DNA of 10,836 nt from CAVDRM01 sp963626285 (GCA_963626285.1 CAVFWQ010000073.1:1-10836); one strand, 5' to 3'. Shown: positions 1 through 7,346, counted from the first letter of the stretch. The notes: generated by a model from the sequence alone, not told the origin. Program-made: numbers and translations.

Positions 1-431
1 CCCAAGTGCTGCCCGAAGGCTATACCGCCGACTATACCGTGACGGACGAAGGCATTCTGTGCATGTCGCTCATCAAGGACAACGACAGCATGGGCATTCT
101 CATGGTGGTCGCCGCCGATGCCGACCATGACGACAAGATCCGTCTGAACGACCTGACCGAAGAGGAAAAGGAAGCCTTTGCGCTGGCGCTGTTCGAGGAC
201 ATGGATGAGGAAGAATGGAGCATCATGGTCACCGGTCAGGGAACCGAGGCCGTTGTTGTCAAAACGACCGAGGACGCCTATTGCTCCGCTCTGATTTCCA
301 CCCTGTACTACGGCTACGGCGTCGTGCTGTATGTCGGTTATACCGATGGCCGCGAGCTGAGCGAGGCGGACATCGCAACGGCCATGCAGGTTCTCACGGA
401 TTTGACCTTTGAGGTCAAGAGCGCGGACTGA
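1..431 (+). CDS. Unrecognised acidic protein, C-terminal part (5' end outside window)
   Basis: The frame is open at the left edge (first complete codon at base 3) and closes with TGA at 429-431, so about 143 C-terminal residues are visible. A GTG at base 6 could in principle be a start, but no ribosome binding site can be seen before it and the open frame runs through it, so a truncated gene is more likely. The visible part is rich in Asp and Glu (an EDMDEEEW stretch) and alternates strand-like hydrophobic segments such as ALISTLYYGYGVVLYVGY with a closing helix-like TDGRELSEADIATAMQVL. There is no membrane segment or catalytic motif that I recognise. The next gene, a secreted cysteine peptidase, starts 55 bases downstream with no terminator or clear promoter between, so the two may share a transcript. 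This could be a secreted or lipid-anchored protein whose signal lies upstream; the function is unknown. Confidence 0.75.
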   Translation, partial: QVLPEGYTADYTVTDEGILCMSLIKDNDSMGILMVVAADADHDDKIRLNDLTEEEKEAFALALFEDMDEEEWSIMVTGQGTEAVVVKTTEDAYCSALISTLYYGYGVVLYVGYTDGRELSEADIATAMQVLTDLTFEVKSAD

Positions 432-486
432 CGCTGCTTTCAGGAAGTAAAGTGAACCAACCACGAAAAAAGATAGGGGAAAAGCG

Positions 487-2790
487 ATGAGACAATGGAA
501 ACGCAGGTTTCCAGCCGCGTTGCTGGCGCTGCTCATGATGTTGAGCAGCGCCCCCGTGCTGGCGGAGTCAGCCACGGAGAGGGAAACGCTGGAGGAAGCC
601 CTGAAGGTCAATGCCCTGCGCATTGTGCAGACGAACGACGAGGACATCAATATGTACCATAACGATGGTACAGACTGGAGCGCCTTCTATACGGCTACCC
701 CCGAAAAGTACGACATGCGGGAGCATGACCTGATCTCGCCCGTGCGCAATCAGGACATGTGGGGAACCTGCTGGGGCTTTGCCTCCATCGCAGCCACCGA
801 AACGGCGATTCTGAAGGCTTTGAACCTGACGGTCAGCGAGTATGAGGAAAGTTTTCTTTCTCCGCTGGATCTGTCGGAAAAGCATCTGGCATGGTTCGCT
901 TCCTCCCACCTGCCGAAAGCCGAAGAGGGCAAGGATTATATCTTCCCGCAGCTGGTTTCTCAGGCGGGCGAGGGCTTCTATCCGCTGGATGATTCCTCGG
1001 CCGGGCACTACAACGCCGGCGGCTTCATGATGTTCGCCGCCACGCTGTTTGCCCTGAACGAAGGCCCCCGCACCGAAGCGGAATTTCCCTATCAGGCGGC
1101 GGACGGCACAAGCTCCACTGCGGCGGACTGGTCGCTGCCGGAATCGGATCGCTTCGGTTCCAACTACCGGCTGGTCAACAGCCGCATCCTGCCTTCCCCT
1201 GCCACGCTGGACGCGGACGGCAAGTATGTCTACAACGAGTGGGGAACGGCCGCCATTAAGGACGAGCTGCTCCTCGGCCGCGCCGTGACCATTGCCTATC
1301 ATGCCGACCAGGCCATGGACCCCGAAGCGGAAGCGAAGATGTTCTATGACCAGCTCAAGGCCTTGTTCGAAAGCGCCGGTGAAACGGTGAGCGATGAAGA
1401 GATCGACATGCTGCTGAAGGTGCTGATGAATCCCGAAGGCCTTTCGGACGAAGACGCTCCGTCAAAGGAAGAGGCCGAGCATCTGCTGAAGCTGATTCTC
1501 ATCATCTACAAGGCTTACAGCGGCGAGACGGATGCTTCATCCGCGGAAGACGTAAAAACCGAAGACACCGCCGAAAGCACGACTGCTGCGCCCGAACCGA
1601 CTCCGGAATCCGAAGCGCAAAGCGGCAGCGACGAAATGAGCGATGAAGATATTGCGGCCTTCTTTGCCTCGCTTGCCGGCGGCAAGACAGAGCCTACCGA
1701 GGAAGATAAGCAGAAGCAGGAGGCCGAAGCCCGCGCGATGGCCGAAAAGCTGGGCGTTGATTACGACGCGCACACCGAAAGGTTCCGCCTGTCTGAGGAA
1801 GCCGACGCCAAGGTCTACATCGACACCACGCATTATGCCCAGTATACCGATGATGTGTATGCGAGCGTGAACCATGCCGTGACCATTGTGGGCTGGGACG
1901 ACCATTACTCCGCCGACAATTTCCCGGCTGACCACCGCCCGCCCGCCGACGGCGCGTGGATCGTGCGCAACAGCTGGGGTCAAAACTACGGCAACTACGG
2001 CTATTTCTACCTTTCCTATTACGACCAGACCATCTGCGGTCCTGAAAGCTATGAGTATGAGGTCAAGACGGCGCTGGAAGCGGACGTTGATGAAAAGGTG
2101 CTGGCCTATGACTTTATGCCCGCCGGTTACGTCAATTCCGTGCAGCTTTCGGAGCGCATCCCGATGGTGAACGTGTTCACCGTGGCGGAGAATAGCGTGC
2201 TGACCGATGTGGGCGTGCTGTCCGCCGAAAGCATGGCTCAAATCACCGTGGGCGTTTATCTGCTCAACGAGGACGCCAAGAGCCCCGTGGACGGCACCCT
2301 GCTGGACACGCGGACGGACACATATGTGTACGCCGGTTATCACCGCATGGAGCTGCATCAGGGCTACGCTGTGTCCGCCGGCGCCAAAATCAGCGTGGTG
2401 CAGCTGCAGCGTGTGACGAACGACAACGACTTCTACTACACCATCCCCTACACCTGCAGCGCGAATCAGGCGTTTGTGGAAACGTGGAATGCCTTTGCGC
2501 TGAGCGACAAGCAGAAGGCGCAGGGCTGGTTTGAAAGCCGCGTCAATCCGGGCGAAAGCCTGCTGTACATGGACGGCGCGTGGGTCGACTGGACGGATGT
2601 GCTCAATGACCTTCAGCAGGAAGGCACTGCCTCCTACTATCTGTCCTATGACAACCTGAGCATGAAGCTGTACGCTTCGCCCACCGAGCAGCTCGAAAGC
2701 CTGCACGACCTGTCCGAGCCCGTTGCTTTCAACGGTGCGCATGCGCGGGTGTGCGAAGACTGCGGCTATGCCATCGTGGAGCAGGACTGA
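487..2790 (+). CDS. Secreted papain-like (C1A) cysteine peptidase with lectin-like C-terminal region
   Basis: This 767-residue protein is predicted to cut proteins outside the cell. Residues 1-26 form a Sec signal peptide (MRQWKRR, a hydrophobic core, then APVLA before ESA). The papain fold begins at YDMREHDLISPVRNQ; the visible catalytic set is Gln89 and Cys95 in RNQDMWGTCWGFAS, His463 in VNHAVTIVGWDD, and Asn495 in WIVRNSWGQNYGNYGYFYL. Cys and His are 368 residues apart, far more than in ordinary papains, because of an acidic, Glu-rich insertion at about 275-440 that includes a Pro/Thr/Glu stretch near 360-380. Residues 550-735 resemble the lectin-like beta-sandwich that often follows such bacterial peptidases. 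The tail has a CEDCG pair (756-760). No LPXTG or membrane anchor is seen, so it is probably released. The start is supported by AGGGG seven bases ahead of the ATG. It may be cotranscribed with the gene ending at 431. Confidence 0.9.
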   Translation: MRQWKRRFPAALLALLMMLSSAPVLAESATERETLEEALKVNALRIVQTNDEDINMYHNDGTDWSAFYTATPEKYDMREHDLISPVRNQDMWGTCWGFASIAATETAILKALNLTVSEYEESFLSPLDLSEKHLAWFASSHLPKAEEGKDYIFPQLVSQAGEGFYPLDDSSAGHYNAGGFMMFAATLFALNEGPRTEAEFPYQAADGTSSTAADWSLPESDRFGSNYRLVNSRILPSPATLDADGKYVYNEWGTAAIKDELLLGRAVTIAYHADQAMDPEAEAKMFYDQLKALFESAGETVSDEEIDMLLKVLMNPEGLSDEDAPSKEEAEHLLKLILIIYKAYSGETDASSAEDVKTEDTAESTTAAPEPTPESEAQSGSDEMSDEDIAAFFASLAGGKTEPTEEDKQKQEAEARAMAEKLGVDYDAHTERFRLSEEADAKVYIDTTHYAQYTDDVYASVNHAVTIVGWDDHYSADNFPADHRPPADGAWIVRNSWGQNYGNYGYFYLSYYDQTICGPESYEYEVKTALEADVDEKVLAYDFMPAGYVNSVQLSERIPMVNVFTVAENSVLTDVGVLSAESMAQITVGVYLLNEDAKSPVDGTLLDTRTDTYVYAGYHRMELHQGYAVSAGAKISVVQLQRVTNDNDFYYTIPYTCSANQAFVETWNAFALSDKQKAQGWFESRVNPGESLLYMDGAWVDWTDVLNDLQQEGTASYYLSYDNLSMKLYASPTEQLESLHDLSEPVAFNGAHARVCEDCGYAIVEQD

Positions 2791-2802
2791 GCGAAACCGT
2801 AT

Positions 2803-2844
2803 AAAAGAGGGGGCGCTTTCCTTTCGGGGAAAGTCCCTCTTTTT
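2803..2844 (+). terminator. Rho-independent terminator of the cysteine peptidase gene
   Basis: AAAGAGGG pairs with CCCTCTTT, and an inner CTTTCC pairs with GGAAAG around a short TTTCGG-type loop. The downstream arm ends in five T residues. It lies 13 bases after the peptidase stop codon, in the right orientation to end that transcript. Confidence 0.8.
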
Positions 2845-2943
2845 GGCTGTATGCGGTCAACGCTGCGCTGCGCCGGATATCCTCTTTGACCCGTGCGGGC
2901 AATCAGTCCGTGCGGCAAAAAAATCGCGCTGTCCAAAACGTTC

Positions 2944-2951
2944 GGAAGGGG
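2944..2951 (+). promoter_or_regulatory. Ribosome binding site that sets the start of the YdcF-type gene
   Basis: GGAAGGGG lies seven bases before the ATG at 2959. The frame is open further upstream to a GTG at 2893, but that codon has no purine-rich site before it, and the extra 22 residues are not hydrophobic or family-like. The ATG at 2959 is therefore preferred. Confidence 0.7.
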
Positions 2952-2958
2952 ACGGGAA

Positions 2959-4179
2959 ATGTATACGATAAAATTTAACACGCGGGATACAAAGCCGAAG
3001 GTCCGGCATATCGCGGTGCTGGCGGCCGGGACGGCGGCTGTCGCCGCCCTGCTTGCGGCTACGGGCGCGGAGGCGCACGCGATTGCGATATGCATCCTGC
3101 TGGACGCCTTTTTTGGGGCGGCCATCGTCCTGCTCATGCGGGCGTTTTTTGCGCAGATCGAATATAATCCCTATTCGTACAACACGATATACTATTGCGG
3201 CTTTTCGATTTTTCTGCTGTCGGTGCTGATGACCCACATCGTGCTGACCGTGCGCCTTGCGGCTGACCCGTCCCTCTTTCTCGGACAGAACTTTGCGCAG
3301 ATCACATGGCTCCTGTCCGTATCGGCCAAAAACTATATGCTGTTCTCGTCCCCGTTTGTCTTTGCGGTCTCCGCCGCGCTGTGCGCCTCCAACATTTCCC
3401 TGATTCGGCATGAAGGGCTGCGCTTTGTCAATGTGCTGGGCTTTCTCCTTGCCTTCCTGCTGGTCGGCGGCGAGCTTTTCCTGTTTTTCGCAGACAGCGG
3501 CGTGTCCGGCAGCGAGCTGTATGTCCGAATGCACGATTTGCTGACCAACATCTTTGCAGCGGTATATCTGTATTTTGAATGCATGGTGATCGGCATCATG
3601 ATCGCCAATGCGATCACATCCCGCTATCAGCCGGAGCCCGTGCAGGATTTTGTCATCATCCTCGGCTGCGCCATCCGCAAGGACGGCACCCCGACGCCGC
3701 TTTTGCGGGACAGAATCGACAGAGCCATCGCGTTTCGGAACGAGCAGCTTGAAAAAACGGGAAAAGATCTTTTCTTTGTCACCTCAGGCGGGCAGGGCTC
3801 TGACGAGGTCATCTCCGAAAGCGAGGCCATGAAGCGTTACCTGCTGGGCAGGGGAATACCGGAAGGCCTGATTCTGGAGGAAAATCAATCGACAAACACG
3901 TTTGAAAACATGAGGTTTTCCAAGGCGGTGATAGACAGCATCGACCCCCATGCCAGCATCGCCTTTGCGACGACCAATTACCATGTGTTCCGCAGCGGGC
4001 TGTATGCGCGGCGCGTCAAGATGCGGGCGGTGGGCATGGGCGCGAAGGCCAAATGGTATTTCTGGCCGAACGCGCTTGTTCGGGAATTCGTCGGCCTGCT
4101 GACCGAGCACAGGGGAAAGCAGGCGCTCATCGTGTGCGGGCTCATCGTGTTCTATGCGGTTCTCGCAATCTGGGCATAG
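2959..4179 (+). CDS. YdcF/SanA/ElyC-type (DUF218) membrane protein
   Basis: The 406-residue protein has a multi-helix membrane domain followed by a DUF218 domain. Hydrophobic segments are seen at about 17-35, 41-61, 78-98, 125-147, 155-178 and 196-219. The DUF218 domain (about 229-378) shows DFVIILGCAIRKDGTPTPLL, the SGGQGSDE glycine-rich turn with the nearby SESEAMKRYLL helix, STNTFENMRFS, and ATTNYHVFRSGLYARR, all family hallmarks. A last helix covers about 388-404. Proteins with this domain are linked to envelope homeostasis and polyprenyl-carrier handling in Enterobacteria (ElyC, SanA), but the biochemical reaction is not settled, and the long Gram-positive form seen here is less studied. 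It is flanked by terminators on both sides, so it appears to form its own transcription unit. I could not identify a convincing promoter in 2845-2943. Confidence 0.88.
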   Translation: MYTIKFNTRDTKPKVRHIAVLAAGTAAVAALLAATGAEAHAIAICILLDAFFGAAIVLLMRAFFAQIEYNPYSYNTIYYCGFSIFLLSVLMTHIVLTVRLAADPSLFLGQNFAQITWLLSVSAKNYMLFSSPFVFAVSAALCASNISLIRHEGLRFVNVLGFLLAFLLVGGELFLFFADSGVSGSELYVRMHDLLTNIFAAVYLYFECMVIGIMIANAITSRYQPEPVQDFVIILGCAIRKDGTPTPLLRDRIDRAIAFRNEQLEKTGKDLFFVTSGGQGSDEVISESEAMKRYLLGRGIPEGLILEENQSTNTFENMRFSKAVIDSIDPHASIAFATTNYHVFRSGLYARRVKMRAVGMGAKAKWYFWPNALVREFVGLLTEHRGKQALIVCGLIVFYAVLAIWA

Positions 4180-4218
4180 CGCGCCGTTCCGCTCCGCCGT
4201 CAAAATATGCATGCACGG

Positions 4219-4248
4219 GTCGTCCAATTTATTGGACGACTCTTTTTT
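4219..4248 (+). terminator. Rho-independent terminator of the YdcF-type gene
   Basis: GTCGTCCAA (4219-4227) and TTGGACGAC (4232-4240) form a perfect nine-base-pair stem with a TTTA loop, followed by TCTTTTTT. It starts 39 bases after the YdcF-type stop codon. Confidence 0.9.
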
Positions 4249-4272
4249 GGTTACGCTTTGGTTACATGAGGA

Positions 4273-4281
4273 TGATATAAT
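4273..4281 (+). promoter_or_regulatory. Promoter with extended -10 element for the YugP-like gene
   Basis: TGATATAAT matches the extended -10 consensus TGnTATAAT exactly. No good -35 hexamer sits 16-18 bases upstream, which is usual for extended -10 promoters. It lies just after the preceding terminator and about 86 bases before the next ATG. A TTGACA at 4307-4312 is a possible alternative -35, but only a weak -10 (GATTTT, 4330-4335) follows it. No RNA data support either choice. Confidence 0.55.
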
Positions 4282-4367
4282 GATCATAGAAGCTATAAGT
4301 TTATGCTTGACAAAAGGCTTCGCGCAGACGATTTTCCTCGATGAACAGGCTCCGATGAGGTGAGACA

Positions 4368-5159
4368 ATGGAGGAGTTTTCAGCCGTATTTGAACATATG
4401 AATCCCTCTGTGCAGGCGGCGCTGCTGGCCGTCGGCGCGATGATCATGCTTGTCGCGCTGGCCGCCCTCGGTATCAGCGCGCTGCTCGGCCTTTCGTATC
4501 TTCGCTATACGCAGCAGAAAAACAGCGCCCATATCACCGGCGAAACCGCTGCGCGGCGGCTGCTGGACGCAAACGGTCTGCACGATGTCGATGTCAAGAT
4601 CACCACCTCGCTGATTTTCGGCAACAGCTACAGCCATTATTTTAAGACCGTGCGGCTGCGCCGCCTGTCCGTCGGGCGGGAAAGCCTTGCTGCGCTGGCG
4701 ATGAGCGGTGAAAAGGTCGCGCTGGCTGTCCTGGACAGGGAAAACGACCCGGATATGCGGCTTCGCAACCGCGTTTCGCCCTTCATCACCCTGGGGCCGC
4801 TCCTCTTCCTTCCGCTGATCGTTCTGGGCATGGTCACGGACTATCTGCTGGCAGGCGCAAGCGGCTATGTCACTTTGGCGCTGTGGAGCCTTGCCCTGCT
4901 CGTGTACCTGTTTTCTTTTGCGCTGTCCTTTACCACGCTGAAAACGGAAAAGAAGGCGCAGCGCCGCGCCTGTTCCCTGCTTTCGGAAAGCGGGATGCTG
5001 ACGGAGGACGAAAAGCCGCAGCTTCAAAAGCTCTTTCGGCTGTACAACATCCAGTACATCAATGACGTCGTGCTGTCGCTGCTGGAATTTGCGCACCTTG
5101 TCATTCAGGGCGTCGCCATCTTCTCCGGCTCAGGCCTGGAAATGACGGGGAACAAATAA
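4368..5159 (+). CDS. YugP-like membrane protein with the zinc-peptidase motif lost
   Basis: This 263-residue protein has hydrophobic segments at about 18-45, 140-162 and 166-188, and a weaker one at 232-252. Between the first two, HITGETAARRLLDANGLHDV followed by KTVRLRRLSVGRESLAALAM matches, from memory and without gaps, the Zn_peptidase_2/YugP pattern (TGA..AR.ILD.NGLHDV then VRLS....SIA.....AAHEVGH). Where the family has HEVGH, this protein has EKVAL (115-119): both histidines and the catalytic Glu are gone. The Glu that follows the membrane segments, probably a third zinc ligand in active relatives, may be kept as Glu194 in TEKKAQRRA. The C-terminal SLLSESGMLTEDE and YINDVVLSLLEFAHLV also fit the family. 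A non-catalytic role is inferred. The start is supported by GAGGTGAG just before the ATG. It has its own promoter, so it need not be coexpressed with the YdcF-type gene. Confidence 0.8.
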   Translation: MEEFSAVFEHMNPSVQAALLAVGAMIMLVALAALGISALLGLSYLRYTQQKNSAHITGETAARRLLDANGLHDVDVKITTSLIFGNSYSHYFKTVRLRRLSVGRESLAALAMSGEKVALAVLDRENDPDMRLRNRVSPFITLGPLLFLPLIVLGMVTDYLLAGASGYVTLALWSLALLVYLFSFALSFTTLKTEKKAQRRACSLLSESGMLTEDEKPQLQKLFRLYNIQYINDVVLSLLEFAHLVIQGVAIFSGSGLEMTGNK

Positions 5160-5264
5160 ACAATGCATGGATGCATCAGAAAACAGTCGATACGATAAAC
5201 AATGAAGTGTGCGCCCCCTTCATCTATCCCCCTCCCAAATGCCTGCTGACTTTTTTAACAGTCT

Positions 5265-5295
5265 GAGAAGCCGGTGCCTGCCGTCTTCTTTTTTT
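5265..5295 (+). terminator. Probable terminator of the YugP-like gene
   Basis: AGAAG and CGG pair with CCG and CTTCT around a TGCCTG loop, with one C/T mismatch in the stem. Seven T residues (5289-5295) follow. The stem is modest, but it lies about 105 bases after the stop codon with nothing better between. Confidence 0.5.
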
Positions 5296-5333
5296 GCATA
5301 TTTCCGCGCCCTCATGCCGATTTTTGCATACGA

Positions 5334-5365
5334 AAAGCCGCTCCCGCAAAGGCGGGAACGGCTTT
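5334..5365 (-). terminator. Probable terminator of the solute-binding protein gene
   Basis: AAAGCCG..CCCGC pairs with GCGGG..CGGCTTT: 13 pairs with one mismatch and a four-base loop. Read on the minus strand, the hairpin ends in a run of only four T residues, 25 bases after the stop codon of the binding protein gene. The stem is strong but the U-tract is short. Confidence 0.6.
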
Positions 5366-5389
5366 GAGCAAACCGATAACGGGGTAAAC

Positions 5390-7321
5390 TTACGGGGTAA
5401 CTTCCGTTGCTTCCTCAACGGGCGCTTCGAAGGTCGCGTAGACGACGGCGGCCGCCCAGGAGGAGTACGCGCTGGCCTGATAGTTATACAGGTCGGGGCG
5501 GTAGAAGTCAAAGTAAATGTTGGAGTACAGCGGCACCATCGGCAGCTTCTCGACCCAGTAGGTCTGGAATTCCAGCCACTTGGCCTTGTAGCCCTCGGTG
5601 TCCTCCGAATCCACACGGCGCATTTCGTCCGCCAGCTCCATCAGCTTTTCGTCCTTCAGGCCGGACGTATTGAACGTGCCCTGATAGACGTCGTCCGTGC
5701 TGTAGGTGTAGTACGGGTCAAAGATATAGCTGAAATTGCTGGCCAAGAAGAACATATCGTAGGTGCGCTCGGTCTGGCGGTAGTAATGCTGAAGCAGCTC
5801 GGCCATCGGCAGCTCGGTCACGGTGAGCGTGATGCCAAGCTCCTTGAAGCTCTCCTCCAGCTGGCTGACCACGGTCTTCGCGGCCGCGTTGTCCTGCGGG
5901 ATGGCCATCGAGAGGGTCAGCGCCTGCATGGTGTATGCCTCGTTCGTTTCCGCGATCGGGTCGCCGCGGCTGACGCTCACGGCCTCCTCCTCGGTCAGAA
6001 GCGGGTCGCCGTCTAAATTCACGGCGCGGTAGCGCTGCGTGTCGTTTTCATCGTCATACGCCATGCGCTCTTCGTCATAGACCCAGCCGTCGCGCACCAG
6101 ATAGTCACGCGCCGCGTTGATGTCCTTTTCGTAGATGTTCAGCGCTTCCAGCGCCTCCACCTGCTCGGAGGCCATCCACTGGCCGTAGCCGTAGTAGCCG
6201 TAGACCGGCTGGCCGTAGCCCAGCAGGAATTCATCGCACAGGGCGCGGGAATCCACGCTCAGGGCGACGGCCTTGCGGAGATATTCCGAGGCGGTGCAGC
6301 CCTGCTCACAGGCAAAGGCGATGAAGCTGAAGCCGGCGCGCAGGTAGTAGCTGATGCCAAGCTCGCCGTTTTGGTACATGGTCAGGCCGTTTTGAATGAC
6401 GGCGCCGCTGGAGACCTTGTTGGCGATGTCGATTTTGCCGCTTTCCAGCTGAGCCAGCAGCTCGTCGTTCCTGACGGCGCGGAATTCAAGGTAACGGATC
6501 GAGGGCTTCTGCCCTTCAAAGTTGCCCATATAGTAGGGGTTGATCTCGAACCTGGCCACATCGTTTTCGTAGCTGACCAGCTTATACGCGCCGCTGGTCA
6601 CGCTCGGATGGGACACATAGCCGGTCGCCTCGTCCAGCAGGGTGCTTGAAAGCAGCTCCGCAGTGAACGCGCCGCTGATGTATGCGCCCTGTCCGTCATC
6701 TTTGACATCGCAGCCGGGCGCGATCACTTCCATCGGATAGGGCGTGACGTTCACCAGCGCCATCTCGTAGAAGTACGGCAGATAGTCCGCGCTGACGGTC
6801 AGCGAGAAGGAATCGTCGCTCAGCAGGCGGACGCCGCTGAAGGCCTGACCGTCCGTGTTCTCCTGCCCGGCATAGGCTTCCCAGCCGACCAGATGAGAGA
6901 ACTGCTTGTTGGAAGCGCCCAGTGAAAGCAGCTCCGGCGATGAGAGCAGCAGCACGGAAAAGACATAGTCCTTCGCGGTGATCTTGCTGCCGTCGCTGTA
7001 CTGCATATCGCTGCGGATCTTGAAGGTATAGGTCCTGTCGCCGTTCGCGTCGTCCTGTGCCTCGGCATGCAGGACAATGTTATCGTTCACGGCATATTGC
7101 CCGCCGGATGTCCATGCCACGGTCGCCGCGTCATGCAGCAGGGTGCGCACGTCCATATCGGCTGTGTTGTTGCTCCACAGACCGCAGAAAAAGTCACCGC
7201 TCATCTGAGTCAGCGAGCCTACGACCAGCGAGTCCTTCTGTGATGCGTCCGTATCCTGCGCAAGGGCGCTGCCCGACAACAGCAGCATCAGGCTCAGAAT
7301 CAGAGCAAGCAGGCGTTTCAT
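5390..7321 (-). CDS. ABC transporter solute-binding protein, peptide/nickel family (SBP_bac_5)
   Basis: The 643-residue protein probably binds oligopeptides or a related solute outside the membrane and hands it to an ABC permease. Residues 1-21 are a signal peptide (MKRLLALILSLMLLLSGSALA, then Q). The family signature is seen at 98-122: YTFKIRSDMQYSDGSKITAK followed by DYVFS. Further family segments are PSVTSGAYKLVSYE (about 239), a LESGKIDIA stretch (about 293) and EYLRKAVALSVDSRALCD (about 346). At the signal end there is no lipobox cysteine, although Gram-positive binding proteins are usually lipoproteins; the first Cys is at residue 46. It is somewhat longer than the usual 520-600 residues. 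No permease or ATPase gene is in view, so the substrate cannot be inferred from context. The upstream neighbour is the large surface protein, 82 bases away on the same strand. Confidence 0.88.
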   Translation of the reverse strand: MKRLLALILSLMLLLSGSALAQDTDASQKDSLVVGSLTQMSGDFFCGLWSNNTADMDVRTLLHDAATVAWTSGGQYAVNDNIVLHAEAQDDANGDRTYTFKIRSDMQYSDGSKITAKDYVFSVLLLSSPELLSLGASNKQFSHLVGWEAYAGQENTDGQAFSGVRLLSDDSFSLTVSADYLPYFYEMALVNVTPYPMEVIAPGCDVKDDGQGAYISGAFTAELLSSTLLDEATGYVSHPSVTSGAYKLVSYENDVARFEINPYYMGNFEGQKPSIRYLEFRAVRNDELLAQLESGKIDIANKVSSGAVIQNGLTMYQNGELGISYYLRAGFSFIAFACEQGCTASEYLRKAVALSVDSRALCDEFLLGYGQPVYGYYGYGQWMASEQVEALEALNIYEKDINAARDYLVRDGWVYDEERMAYDDENDTQRYRAVNLDGDPLLTEEEAVSVSRGDPIAETNEAYTMQALTLSMAIPQDNAAAKTVVSQLEESFKELGITLTVTELPMAELLQHYYRQTERTYDMFFLASNFSYIFDPYYTYSTDDVYQGTFNTSGLKDEKLMELADEMRRVDSEDTEGYKAKWLEFQTYWVEKLPMVPLYSNIYFDFYRPDLYNYQASAYSSWAAAVVYATFEAPVEEATEVTP

Positions 7322-7328
7322 GTGCATT

Positions 7329-7335
7329 CCTCCTT
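7329..7335 (-). promoter_or_regulatory. Ribosome binding site that sets the binding protein start
   Basis: AAGGAGG on the minus strand lies seven bases before the ATG at 7321, the ideal distance. It is only one base from the in-frame ATG at 7327, which would give MHMKRLL and is therefore unlikely to be the real start. Confidence 0.8.
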
Positions 7336-7346
7336 ATTCCACTCTT

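Noticed and set aside
568..1302. Open frame of 244 codons on the minus strand opposite the N-terminal half of the peptidase
   Set aside because: It is Arg/Gln/Gly-rich with no family features and overlaps the catalytic Cys region of the real gene.
1537..2742. Open frame of 401 codons on the minus strand opposite the peptidase gene
   Set aside because: It is His/Val/Arg/Gly-rich, has no recognisable motif and lies wholly over a gene with a complete catalytic set and signal peptide. In G+C-rich DNA such antisense frames are expected from codon bias.
2893..2958. Upstream GTG start for the YdcF-type protein
   Set aside because: There is no ribosome binding site before it and the 22 extra residues do not fit the family, whereas the ATG at 2959 has GGAAGGGG at ideal spacing.
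4154..4363. Small 69-codon frame in the gap between the YdcF-type and YugP-like genes
   Set aside because: It overlaps the end of the YdcF-type gene and runs through the perfect terminator stem and the promoter; no coding signs are seen.
4380..5096. Open frame of 238 codons on the minus strand opposite the YugP-like gene
   Set aside because: It has a Gln/Arg-rich composition typical of an antisense shadow, and the sense frame has membrane segments, a good ribosome binding site and family motifs.
5294..6016. Open frame of 240 codons on the plus strand opposite the 3' part of the binding protein gene
   Set aside because: It is a mirror frame over a well-supported solute-binding protein. It also begins inside the intergenic terminator region with no plausible promoter or ribosome binding site.
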